DNA of 64,000 nucleotides from Burkholderia pyrrocinia (GTDB lineage Bacteria; Pseudomonadota; Gammaproteobacteria; Burkholderiales; Burkholderiaceae): the NCBI RefSeq assembly GCF_003330765.1, contig NZ_CP024904.1:434001-498000 (forward strand), written 5' to 3'. Every line of letters starts with the position of its first letter. Position 1 is the stretch's first letter. Shown here in pieces: positions 51,229 to 59,845 of this stretch. Both the position numbers and the translations under genes were made by a program. The notes under the pieces were generated by a model, which ran no database searches, had not been told where the DNA came from, and saw nothing but the letters and a program-made list of their open reading frames with translations.

Positions 51229-52230
51229 TTCCGTACCTTTTCCAATCCAGTCTCGATGTAACTGCCAGTGACCGTTGCTCCATTACTGCGGCCAGCGATT
51301 CCCGGCTCGGCCAAGTCAGTTGATTTGACGATCGACACGAGAAGTCCCGCAAAGCCGAGGCGCGCCCCAATCCTGGCCGCGGACGGCAATACAATCATCG
51401 CTTTTCGTCATGGTCAAACGATTACTCAAGCAGTGCTTGGTGCAGTCAAACCACACTGACCACGAGCCGTGCCGGTTTGCTTTCAAAAAACACGAATGGA
51501 TTTTCGAGTCCGTCCGCGACATGCCAATGACGTTGATCGCAGAATGCGATGGATTGAATTTCAAACGCCATTATCGCGCCCATCAAACCGTCGGAATATC
51601 CGAGCTATTTTTGACGGGGCTTCCGTACACGTTTGCACGTAGAGGCGCCTTCGGGATGACAGATGTACGGACCGTGTGTACGCCGTTTCCAAGAAAGTTG
51701 CCGTCGCGGCTACGCCATAGACAAACGGCTTTCCATGGGCCGCAGACATCGAGCCATCATCACGAAGACCGAGCGACGTCGACAGCAAACTCACAATGCC
51801 CTCGCTAAGGCATATCGAGCAATAGCATCGGGTGACGCGACACAAGCGACAAGCACGATGAACAGATCAGTTCGTCGGCCAGCGGCCGCTATGCGGCCAT
51901 TTCAGCATGATCGATGCATGCATGTTCTGAATCAACGCGTCCATCTGTAACGCGACGCTTCCGCCACGTGTTAAAACACATGCCCCGCCGATCTTCACCC
52001 TCCCCTTCGTTTCTCCATTCACACGAGCCTGGCGTAGCCTCGCTTTCACTAACAGTACGCGCGCGTGGCGATCAACCAGACCTCGTAATCGGCGCAAGTA
52101 TCGGACGAGGCGTCGACACACGTCGACGCCGTGTCGGCCGCCGACAACGAGGGCGGCTGGCGCATGGCGCTCGCCGGGCTCACGGCGCAGGTCGGGACGG
52201 ACTAGCGCGAGGCGACGTGCGTGGGACGCG
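51229..52230. other. 1-kb interval without an intact gene
   Basis: No complete gene is supported. A short plus-strand frame near 52090-52205 ends AGLTAQVGTD and a TAG stop, and might be a remnant of a lost gene. Short frames on both strands elsewhere are likely random. The right part is AT-richer than the neighbouring operons. Confidence 0.35.
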
Positions 52231-53361
52231 TCAGGCGAGCCGGTACGCGCGCGTGACCGTACCCCGGAACAGCGCGTCGCGCTCATCCGGGCTCGCATGC
52301 GCGGTCAGCCGCTTGAACGCATTCCAGCCGCTCCCGTACGGATACGAACCCTTGTCGACCGGGAAATTGCTCTCGAACATGCAGCGCTCGGCGCCGAACG
52401 CCTCGATGCAGGTGAGCATCCACGGCTTCCATGCATCGGCGAGCTGTTCGGACGATGGCGGCCGCTCGCCTTTCTCGAAATCGAACCCGTTGATGCGCAT
52501 CCCGAGGCCGCCGACCTTCACGAATACGTTCGGCAGCTGCGCCAGTTCGCGCATCGACGCCCGCCAGCGCTCGAAGACCTCCGGCCGCTTGTCCGCATAG
52601 CTCGCGATCCGCACGACGCCGCCGCAGTGATTGACGACTATCCGCGTGTCGGGGTTCGCCTTCGCGAGATCGAACAGCTCCGGCAATTGAGGAAAGAACA
52701 GCCACGCGTCATACGACAGCCCGAGCGGCGCGAGCTGCGCGACGCCCGCCCGGTACGCTGCATCGAGCAGCAGCCCGCGCGGCACCGCCGACAACGGGTT
52801 GGCGAGCGTCGGATCGGCATCCCACGTGCTCAGGTGCCGCACGCCGCGAAACCGCCCGCGTCCCGCCTCGAGATGCGCTTCCAGCACATCGCGCACGCGT
52901 TCGCCGAGCCGCAGGTCCGCGTGGCCGACGATGCCTTTCGCGACGGCCGGACGCCCGTGCTGGAGCGGCTCGGTCACATCGGCGACATAGGCCGTCTCGC
53001 CAGCCGGTTTCAGTTCGGCCGGGCCGGCATCGCGGTAACGCGTCTGCGCCTGCATGTATACGGACGCCTGGATGTTGTGGCCGGACCGCGCATCCTGCAG
53101 ATAGTCGTCGAGCATATAGATCCAGCCCGGCCGCTCATAGAAATGATGGTGTGAATCGACGATTGGCAGATCCGGTTCGAGTGCGGGTTCGAGCCCAGAG
53201 GCAAGCCAGTCGTTGCGCACCGCGAGATAGTTGCTTTGCGTCATCATGCGGGTAGCTCCTTTCTGGGCCGGCGCTTGCGTATCGGCGAACGCGGGCAGCG
53301 CGATTGACGCGGCGGCCGCGCCGAGCAGCCGGCGTCGTTTGATCGAAACGGTCGTGTCCAT
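52231..53361 (-). CDS. Amidohydrolase/lactonase family protein (COG3618-like)
   Basis: A 376-residue TIM-barrel hydrolase of the amidohydrolase 2 group, related to 2-pyrone-4,6-dicarboxylate and sugar lactonases. The HHHFY metal motif is in VDSHHHFYERPGW (about residue 72), with NHCGG near residue 245 and FESNFPVDK near the C-terminus. A Tat-like leader, IKRRRLLGAAAASIALPAFA, heads the long form. A second in-frame start, ATG at 53247, has a perfect AAAGGAG site 8 nt upstream (53256-53262) and would give a cytoplasmic form without the leader. The gene begins 1 bp after the MFS transporter stop, at the end of a four-gene catabolic operon; a lactone or dicarboxylate substrate is suggested by the neighbours. 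Confidence 0.8.
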   Translation of the reverse strand: MDTTVSIKRRRLLGAAAASIALPAFADTQAPAQKGATRMMTQSNYLAVRNDWLASGLEPALEPDLPIVDSHHHFYERPGWIYMLDDYLQDARSGHNIQASVYMQAQTRYRDAGPAELKPAGETAYVADVTEPLQHGRPAVAKGIVGHADLRLGERVRDVLEAHLEAGRGRFRGVRHLSTWDADPTLANPLSAVPRGLLLDAAYRAGVAQLAPLGLSYDAWLFFPQLPELFDLAKANPDTRIVVNHCGGVVRIASYADKRPEVFERWRASMRELAQLPNVFVKVGGLGMRINGFDFEKGERPPSSEQLADAWKPWMLTCIEAFGAERCMFESNFPVDKGSYPYGSGWNAFKRLTAHASPDERDALFRGTVTRAYRLA

Positions 53362-53362
53362 G

Positions 53363-54670
53363 TCATTCGCTCCGGTCGAATGCGTACAGCGACAGCGTGA
53401 GCAGCGTCGTGATCGCCAGCACGATCGCGAGGCCGAGCATGCCGGCCGTGAAGGTGCCGAAGCTGTCCTTCAGGTAGCCGACGAGATAGGGGCCGGCAAA
53501 CCCGCCGAGCGCACCGATCGAGTTGATCAGCGCCAGTCCGCCGGCCGCTGCCTGGCCGGACAGGAAACGCGACGGCAGCGTATAGAAGATCGTGCGTCCG
53601 GCTATCGTGCCGATCAGTGCGAACGTGATGCCGACCAGTGCGGGCCCGAGCGTCAGGAAATGCGTCGACACGCCGAGCGCCACCGCGCCGATGAACAGTC
53701 CGATTGCAAGGTTCGCGACCGGGCCGCCGCGGCGATCCACACGCTTCGCCCACCACAGCAGCGCGATCGTGGCGAAGAAGTACGGCACCGCGGACAGCCA
53801 GCCCGTCTGCATCGTCGACATCCCGTGCGCTTTCAGCATCTGCGGCAGCCAGATGCCGATCCCGTACGAGCCCATCGTGAAGCCGAACGAGATCAGCGCG
53901 AGCACGTACACGCGCACGTCGCGCAACGCGACGCCGAAGCGCTTCTTCCGGCCGGCGGCCGCGCCTTCGCGCTCGAACGCGCGCTGCAGCGCGGCGCGTT
54001 CGTCGCCCGACAGCCACGCGGCATCCGCCGGTGAATCGGACAGCAGCTTCAGCACGAAGAAACCGAGCGCGCACGCCGGCAGCCCTTCAACGATGAACAT
54101 CCACTTCCAGCCCGCGAGCCCGAGCGCACCGTCGAGCTGCAGCAGCCATGTCGACAGCGGGCCGCCGATCAGCGACGACAGCGGCGTCGACACGGTGAAC
54201 CACGCCAGCACGCGCGTGCGGTAGCTCGGCGGAAACCACACGGCGAGGAAGAAGATCACGCCCGGAAAGAATCCGGCCTCGCCGATGCCCAGCAGCAGCC
54301 GGATCGCGTAGAAGCTCGTCGGCCCGGTCGCGAGCGCGGTCGCCGCCGCCATCAGCCCCCACGTGATCATGATGCGCGCGAGCCAGCGGCGCGCGCCGAA
54401 GCGGTACAGCGCGAGATTGCTCGGCACCTCGAACACGCAGTAGCCGGCGAACATGATCCCCGCGCCCCAGCCGAACTGCGTCGCGCTCAGCCCGAGATCG
54501 CGGTTCATCGTGAGCGCCGCGAACCCGACGCTCGTGCGGTCGAGATAGTTGAAGAAGTAGGCCAGCGCGAGCAGCGGAATGAAGCGCCATGCTGCCTTGC
54601 GCACGGCCCGTTGCTCGATCGCCGCGTCGGACTCGCGGTCGGCGGCGAACGCCGGGGAAGCGGTTGTCAT
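53363..54670 (-). CDS. MFS transporter, anion:cation symporter family
   Basis: A 435-residue major facilitator permease with twelve hydrophobic segments. FNYLDRTSVGFAALTMNRDL and IMFAGYCVFEVPSNLALYRF near the N-terminus and GIGEAGFFPGVIFFLAVWFP mark the ACS (dicarboxylate/aromatic acid) branch. GGAGAC lies before the ATG at 54670. It follows the CoA-transferase gene by 83 bp and precedes the amidohydrolase by 1 bp. Its substrate should be the carboxylic acid activated by the CoA-transferase. Confidence 0.88.
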   Translation of the reverse strand: MTTASPAFAADRESDAAIEQRAVRKAAWRFIPLLALAYFFNYLDRTSVGFAALTMNRDLGLSATQFGWGAGIMFAGYCVFEVPSNLALYRFGARRWLARIMITWGLMAAATALATGPTSFYAIRLLLGIGEAGFFPGVIFFLAVWFPPSYRTRVLAWFTVSTPLSSLIGGPLSTWLLQLDGALGLAGWKWMFIVEGLPACALGFFVLKLLSDSPADAAWLSGDERAALQRAFEREGAAAGRKKRFGVALRDVRVYVLALISFGFTMGSYGIGIWLPQMLKAHGMSTMQTGWLSAVPYFFATIALLWWAKRVDRRGGPVANLAIGLFIGAVALGVSTHFLTLGPALVGITFALIGTIAGRTIFYTLPSRFLSGQAAAGGLALINSIGALGGFAGPYLVGYLKDSFGTFTAGMLGLAIVLAITTLLTLSLYAFDRSE

Positions 54671-54753
54671 GATTGTCTCCGTGGATGTGGCGGCCCGCGC
54701 CCGCGCGTTGCGCGGCCGGGGCGCCTTTGTTCGTTCGATGGATCGCGGCCGCG

Positions 54754-56046
54754 CTACGCGCTCGCCACTTCGTTCGGCGAAGGTGCGCCGCCCGGCCCGT
54801 CGCCCTGCGCTGCGCCGTCCGCGCCGTGCTGCCCCGCGACGACGCCGGCGTCGATCAGCGCACGCGCGTCGTCCGGCGTATAGCCGAGCTCGCCGAGCAG
54901 CGCGCGCGTGTCCTGGCCGAGTGCGGGCGGCGCCGCGCGCAGCCGCAGGCGCTCGCCCGCGAGCGTCAGCGGCAGCAGCGCGGTGCGCGTGTCGACCGGC
55001 CGCCCGGCGCTGCTCGCATCGGCCGGCAGCGTCACGGCTTCGAGGCCGCCCGTTGCCAGCAGATGCGGATCGTCGAACAGGTCCTGCGGCTTCGTGATCG
55101 GCGCATACGGCAGGCCGATCGATTCGAAGATCGCGCCGATCTCCGCGGCGGAGTGCGGTGCGAGCCGCGCGCGCAGCTCGGGCAGCAGCCACTCGCGCGC
55201 CTGCACGCGCAGGTTGTTGGTCGCGACCCGCGGATCGTCCTTCAGCGCGGCAAGGCCGAATGCATCGCAGAACAGCGCCCACTGCGTGTCTGACACGACC
55301 GCGAGAAAGATCTGCTCGCCGTCCTTCACGGAGAACACGTCGTAGACGGCCCACGCGGAAATCCGGCTCGGCATCGGCGACGCGGCCTGCCCCGTCACCG
55401 CGAACTGCATCATGTGCTGCGCGACGAGGAATACGTTGTTCTCGAACAGCGAACTCTGCACCTGCTGGCCGCGGCCGGTGCGCTCGCGCTGCGCGAGCGC
55501 GGCCATCGCGCCGATCGCGCCGAACATGCCGCCCATGATGTCGTTTACGCTCGAGCCCGCGCGCAGCGGCCGCCCGTCGGGGCCTGTCATGTATGCGAGG
55601 CCGCCCATCATCTGCACGACTTCGTCGAGCGCCGTGCGATGCTCGTAGGGCCCCGGCAGGAAGCCCTTGTGCGATACGTAGACGAGGCGCGGATTGAGCG
55701 TCGACAGCGCGGGATAGCCGAGGCCGAGCCGGTCCATCGTGCCGCTCTTGAAATTCTCGCTGAAGACATCCGCCGTCGCGATGAGGCGCAGCACGATCTC
55801 CAGCCCGCGCGGATCCTTCACGTCGACCGCGAGGCTCTTCTTGTTGCGATTGAACATCCCGAAGAAGCCCGCGCCGGAGCCGCGCAGCGCACGCGTGCTG
55901 TCGCCCGCGAGCGGCTCGATCTTGATGACTTCCGCGCCGAGATCCGCGAGCAGCATTCCACAGGTCGGACCCATCACCATGTGCGTCATCTCGATCACGC
56001 GCACGCCTTCGTACGGCAGCGCCGAAGCCGGTTGGCGATCGTTCAT
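54754..56046 (-). CDS. Family III CoA-transferase (CaiB/BaiF type)
   Basis: A 430-residue formyl-CoA-transferase-like enzyme that moves CoA between carboxylates. The N-terminal half has VRVIEMTHMVMGPTCGMLLADLGAEVIKIE, shortened here to its ends, and RNKKSLAVDVKDPRG; the catalytic Asp is expected in SVNDIMGGMFGAIG (residues about 178-183). The gene overlaps the HMG-CoA lyase gene by 4 bp (ATGA) and is thus coupled to it. Human SUGCT of the same family forms HMG-CoA from succinyl-CoA, so a succinyl-CoA:dicarboxylate transfer feeding the lyase is plausible. Confidence 0.84.
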   Translation of the reverse strand: MNDRQPASALPYEGVRVIEMTHMVMGPTCGMLLADLGAEVIKIEPLAGDSTRALRGSGAGFFGMFNRNKKSLAVDVKDPRGLEIVLRLIATADVFSENFKSGTMDRLGLGYPALSTLNPRLVYVSHKGFLPGPYEHRTALDEVVQMMGGLAYMTGPDGRPLRAGSSVNDIMGGMFGAIGAMAALAQRERTGRGQQVQSSLFENNVFLVAQHMMQFAVTGQAASPMPSRISAWAVYDVFSVKDGEQIFLAVVSDTQWALFCDAFGLAALKDDPRVATNNLRVQAREWLLPELRARLAPHSAAEIGAIFESIGLPYAPITKPQDLFDDPHLLATGGLEAVTLPADASSAGRPVDTRTALLPLTLAGERLRLRAAPPALGQDTRALLGELGYTPDDARALIDAGVVAGQHGADGAAQGDGPGGAPSPNEVASA

Positions 56047-57029
56047 TGCGCGACTCCCGTCAGGCAACCTTCCGGTTGGGCCGCGGTCGGTGCGCGGCCG
56101 TCCGCATAGCGGAAGCCCTTCGGCAACCCGGCGTCGGGCACGTGGCCGTATAGCGCCTCGGACGGCAGCGCCGCATGCAGGATCGCGCGCGCAGCGAGCA
56201 GCGCGTCGACGTCGACACCCGTGTCGCACCCCATCGACTCGAGCAGAAACACGAGATCCTCGGTGACGATGTTGCCGGTCGCGCCCGGCGCATACGGACA
56301 ACCGCCGAGGCCGCCCTGGCTCGCGTCGATCGTCGTCACGCCCGCGTCGAGCGCCGCGACGACGTTCGCGAGCCCCTGCCCGCGCGTGTTGTGGAAATGC
56401 GCGCCGCCGGCCTTGTCGCCGACTTCGCGCCGCAAGCTGGCGAACAACCGGCGCACCTGCGCCGGGTTCGCATAGCCGCTCGTATCGGACAGGCCGATCT
56501 CGTCGACACCGCATTCGGCCATCGCGACGGCCATCGCGATCGTCTCGTCGTCGCTGACGGCGCCCGCGATCGTGCAGCCGAACGCGACCGACACGCCCGC
56601 TTCGATCTGCACCGACGGAAACCGCGCATCGCGCAGCGCGACGATCGCGCGCACTTCGTCGATCATCTGCGCGGGCGTCTTGCGGATGTTCGCCAGCGAA
56701 TGCGCTTCCGTCACCGATACCGGCAGCGTCAGCTTGTGCACACCCGCGTCGAATGCGTGTTCGGCACCGCGCAGGTTCGGCGCGAGCGCGGCGACGTGCA
56801 GCCCCGGAATCGCCAGCGCGTGCACAACGACTTCGCGCACGTCGGCCATCTGCGGCAACAGCCTGGCCGGCACGAACGACCCCACCTCGATCTCGCGCAG
56901 GCCGGCCGCGGCCAGCGCGGTGATCCAGCGCAGCTTGCCAGCCGTCGGCATCACGGTCCTGATGCTCTGCAGGCCGTCGCGCGGCCCGACCTCGCTCACC
57001 AGCACCTTCGGATATTCGGAAACGCTCAT
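56043..57029 (-). CDS. Hydroxymethylglutaryl-CoA lyase-like enzyme
   Basis: A 328-residue HMGL-like TIM-barrel aldolase that splits 3-hydroxy-3-methylglutaryl-CoA to acetyl-CoA and acetoacetate or acts on a related hydroxyacyl-CoA. Signatures are SEVGPRDGLQ near residue 12, GAHFHNTRGQGLANV (metal His pair, residues about 228-242) and the catalytic-Cys loop GGCPYAPGATGNIVTED near residue 262. Asn replaces the more common Asp after the His pair. GAGG lies upstream of the ATG at 57029. It heads an operon with a family III CoA-transferase, MFS transporter and amidohydrolase, divergent from an IclR gene. Confidence 0.86.
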   Translation of the reverse strand: MSVSEYPKVLVSEVGPRDGLQSIRTVMPTAGKLRWITALAAAGLREIEVGSFVPARLLPQMADVREVVVHALAIPGLHVAALAPNLRGAEHAFDAGVHKLTLPVSVTEAHSLANIRKTPAQMIDEVRAIVALRDARFPSVQIEAGVSVAFGCTIAGAVSDDETIAMAVAMAECGVDEIGLSDTSGYANPAQVRRLFASLRREVGDKAGGAHFHNTRGQGLANVVAALDAGVTTIDASQGGLGGCPYAPGATGNIVTEDLVFLLESMGCDTGVDVDALLAARAILHAALPSEALYGHVPDAGLPKGFRYADGRAPTAAQPEGCLTGVAQ

Positions 57030-57042
57030 TCGACACCTCATA

Positions 57043-57079
57043 GTTCTATCTGAAAGAACATCGTTCTGTTTGACAGAAC
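57043..57079. promoter_or_regulatory. Two IclR operator-like palindromes near the lyase gene
   Basis: GTTCTATCTGAAAGAAC (57043-57059) and GTTCTGTTTGACAGAAC (57063-57079) are 17-bp dyads of the form GTTCT-N7-AGAAC, spaced 20 bp apart. The first is 14 bp upstream of the lyase ATG. Confidence 0.72.
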
Positions 57080-57146
57080 TTTAGATGCGCATCGAATGGG
57101 CTGTAAGCGGGGTATACCCGTGAAATTGCGATTTTATGGAACTTGA

Positions 57147-57180
57147 GTTCTGCCAGACGGAACGATATAGTCGGCAGAAC
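57147..57180. promoter_or_regulatory. IclR operator-like sites near the iclR gene
   Basis: GTTCTGCCAGACGGAAC (57147-57163) repeats the same dyad, and directly beside it GATATAGTCGGCAGAAC (57164-57180) keeps only the right half (CAGAAC). They lie 22-55 bp upstream of the iclR start and suggest autoregulation. Confidence 0.65.
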
Positions 57181-57201
57181 ATCATCCGAAGGAAGCACGC
57201 A

Positions 57202-58011
57202 GTGCCTACGACTCAAGCAGATCACGCCGGCGAAGAGCCCGATTCGTCGGCCGAAGCCTCCAGCGGCGTCGCCGTTCTCGATCGTGCGTTCGCGATCCTC
57301 CGTGCATTCGGACCGACCGACGACCGGCTGTCGCTCGCCGAGCTGTCGCGCCGCACCGGGCTGTACAAGAGCACGATCCTGCGCCTGCTCGCCGCGCTCG
57401 AACATGGCGGCTTCGTGCGCAAGCTCGACGACGGCCAGTACGCGATCGGGCACGAGCCGCTGCGGCTCGCCGCGCTGTACCAGCGCTCGTTCCGGGTCGG
57501 CCCGGTGGTCGAGCCGCTGCTCGAGACGCTGAGCCGCGAACTCGGGGAAACGGCGTCGTTCTACGTGCGCCAGGGCGACATGCGCTCGGTGCTCTACCGG
57601 GTCGAGCCCGCGCGCGCGGTGCGCGTGTCGATTCGCGTCGGCGAGGAATTTCCGGTTCGCCAGGGCGCGTCCGGGAAGGTGCTGCTGGCCTTCACCGACA
57701 CGCATGACGCACGCTGGAACGACGTGCGCGAACACCTGTGGGCCGCGTCGTACGGCGAGCGCGACCCCGAGACGGCGTCGGCGTCCGCGCCCGTGTTCGG
57801 CGCGGCCGGCGAATGCGTCGGCGCGCTGACGGTGTCGGGCCCGAAATCGCGGCTCGCCGCCGCGCCGGCGATGGCGGCGGCACTCGCGATGCTGCTGCCG
57901 CTCGCGCAGAAGGCGACCGTCGCGCTCGGTGGCGCGGGCGCACGCTACGATGCGACCGCCGTGCGCGACAGTCTCGCGCGGCTCGCGTCGGCAGCGGACG
58001 ACCCCGCATAG
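57202..58011 (+). CDS. IclR-family transcriptional regulator
   Basis: A 269-residue IclR regulator. The winged helix-turn-helix is AELSRRTGLYKSTILRLLAA (about residues 45-65), followed by an effector-binding domain containing RVEPARAVRVSIRVGEEFPV and PVFGAAGECVGALTVSGP. The GTG at 57202 has AAGGA upstream; a longer frame would read through the operator sites and is less likely. It is divergent from the lyase/CoA-transferase operon, with operator-like dyads in between, so it probably controls that operon and itself. Confidence 0.85.
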   Translation: MPTTQADHAGEEPDSSAEASSGVAVLDRAFAILRAFGPTDDRLSLAELSRRTGLYKSTILRLLAALEHGGFVRKLDDGQYAIGHEPLRLAALYQRSFRVGPVVEPLLETLSRELGETASFYVRQGDMRSVLYRVEPARAVRVSIRVGEEFPVRQGASGKVLLAFTDTHDARWNDVREHLWAASYGERDPETASASAPVFGAAGECVGALTVSGPKSRLAAAPAMAAALAMLLPLAQKATVALGGAGARYDATAVRDSLARLASAADDPA

Positions 58012-58208
58012 TATTGCGAGCGTGGGTTGGCCGTTCTCGCAATATAGGCGGTGGCCAACTCACCGACCAGCGCTGGCTCAAATCCAAGTAATTCAGTCGA
58101 TTCAGGTTTTCTCAGCCTGCCAAGCGCCTGATCGAACAACGGTCGATTCGAATCATCCTTTCAGTCACATTCACAGGTCGCCGTGGCCTGATCGGCCCGC
58201 GCGACGCG

Positions 58209-58595
58209 TCACTTCATCTGCATCAGCTGAATCAGATTCCCGCACGTATCGTCGATGATCGCGACGCGCACGGGCCCTGCGTCCATCGGCTCCAGCGTAA
58301 ACCGCACGCCGTGCGCCGTGAGCCGCGCGAACTCGCCGTCGAGATCATCGACCTGGAACGATGCCGCCGGAATGCCGTCCTCGTACAGCGCCTGTTTGTA
58401 AGGCCCCACCGCACGATGGTTGCTCGGTTCGAGCAGCAGTTCGGTGCCGTCCGGCTGGTCCTGCGACACCACGGTCAACCAGCGGAACTCGCCCACCGGG
58501 ATGTTGTTCTTCAGCTTGAACCCGAGCTTGTCGGTATAAAACGTCAACGCCTTGTCCTGGTCGTCGACAAAAATACTCGTCACGTAGATTCGCAT
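58209..58595 (-). CDS. VOC superfamily (glyoxalase/bleomycin-resistance-like) protein
   Basis: A 128-residue vicinal-oxygen-chelate fold protein with paired beta-alpha-beta-beta-beta modules: VTSIFVDDQDKALTFYTDKLGF and AASFQVDDLDGEFARLTAHG. GGAGA precedes the ATG. Such proteins range from metal-dependent lyases to antibiotic-binding proteins. No partner operon exists; the function is unknown. Confidence 0.85.
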   Translation of the reverse strand: MRIYVTSIFVDDQDKALTFYTDKLGFKLKNNIPVGEFRWLTVVSQDQPDGTELLLEPSNHRAVGPYKQALYEDGIPAASFQVDDLDGEFARLTAHGVRFTLEPMDAGPVRVAIIDDTCGNLIQLMQMK

Positions 58596-58759
58596 CGCGC
58601 GTTCTCCTGAAATGATCGCCCTTCGCTATTCTTCGTCGAAATCGATGACAAACGCATATCCGCCGTCTATCGGCTTGCGCAGATAGCCGTCGAAGTCGTC
58701 GGCGATCACCGCGTAGCTGTGATCGTGCAGGAACCGCTGGCGGCCCGCTTTGCGCCCGC

Positions 58760-59680
58760 TTACGTGATCTGGTACGTCGACGCCGGCACGAACTCCTCCG
58801 GCATCGCGCGATCACGCAGTTCGAGCACCGACCGCTCGATCGTCCGCGTCATCGCATCGAGCGCCAGCGCATTCGGCGCGAGACCGAACGGTTCCGCCAC
58901 CTCGCTTGCGATCGCTTCGAGCGCGATCAGCGTGTACGAGATGAACACGCAGATCAGCGGCGTGAAGAACTCCGTCGAATCGACGAGACCGAACGGCAGC
59001 AGCACGCAATACGCGTACACGGTACGGTGCAGCAGCACGCTGTACGAGAACGGAATCGGCGTGGTCAGGATCCGCTCGCAGCCGCCGACCGACTTGCCCA
59101 GCTCGTCGAGCTGCGCGTCGAGCATCCAGCAGGTCACGTCGCTGCCGGGTGCACGGCCCAGTACGCGGACGATCTCGCCGCGCAGTTCGTCGAGGATCGC
59201 GACCGGCTTGTAGCACTTGCGCGCAAGCACGTCGGCGTGCGCCGTGCCAAGGATCCGCTGCAGGTCTTCGGTCGGATCGGTATGACGCAACTGATGCTTC
59301 AGCGCATAGGTGACCGCGATCAGCAGATCGGCGAGCCGGTTGCGTTCCGCGTCGCCGATGCTGTCGGGCAGATAGCGCCGGATCTGCGACGTCAGCGTGC
59401 GCGACGCGATCAGCAGGTTGCCCCACAGATGCCGCGCTTCCTTGAAGCGCTCGAAGCTCGCGTTGTTGCGAAACCCGAGGAAGATCGCGAGCGCGAGCCC
59501 GAACAGCGTGAACGGCGCGGTGTTGAGCGGAATCTTCTCGCCGAAGATGCGCCCGTTCGTGAAGACCGCCAGCGTGCTGACGATCGCCATGAACACGAGT
59601 TGCGGAATGATCGATTGCAGCACGGAGCCGTTCCACACGAACAGCATCCTGAGCCAGTTTTGTTGTGGTCTGACGATCAT
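58760..59680 (-). CDS. Bestrophin-family (UPF0187/YneE-like) membrane channel
   Basis: A 306-residue bacterial bestrophin, a pentameric ion channel in the inner membrane. It has the conserved N-terminal VLQSIIPQLVFMAIVS helix, the neck-lining LGFRNNASFERFKEARHLWG segment and a late DSTEFFTPLICVFISYTLIA. I chose the ATG at 59680; an upstream GTG frame adds 51 residues without membrane character. No ribosome site is strong. It is a single gene between the VOC gene and cioB. Confidence 0.82.
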   Translation of the reverse strand: MIVRPQQNWLRMLFVWNGSVLQSIIPQLVFMAIVSTLAVFTNGRIFGEKIPLNTAPFTLFGLALAIFLGFRNNASFERFKEARHLWGNLLIASRTLTSQIRRYLPDSIGDAERNRLADLLIAVTYALKHQLRHTDPTEDLQRILGTAHADVLARKCYKPVAILDELRGEIVRVLGRAPGSDVTCWMLDAQLDELGKSVGGCERILTTPIPFSYSVLLHRTVYAYCVLLPFGLVDSTEFFTPLICVFISYTLIALEAIASEVAEPFGLAPNALALDAMTRTIERSVLELRDRAMPEEFVPASTYQIT

Positions 59681-59845
59681 GATGTTTTCTCGACTGCCGA
59701 AGAAATACGCTATGCGGCTCGCATCGCGCCCGATGCGCAACGGCCCGCGCGTGGCGGGCCGCTTTCGGGTAAGTACCGTGCCGGGCACAGCGCTGCGCGT
59801 GATGATACGCCCGCGCGCGCCGCGCCCCGTCACATCGCGCGCCGC

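Noticed and set aside
58626..58760. Minus-strand tail HDHSYAVIADDFDGYLRK... between the VOC and bestrophin genes
   Set aside because: It reads like the end of a protein but has no start codon and runs into the bestrophin gene; it is at most a short remnant.
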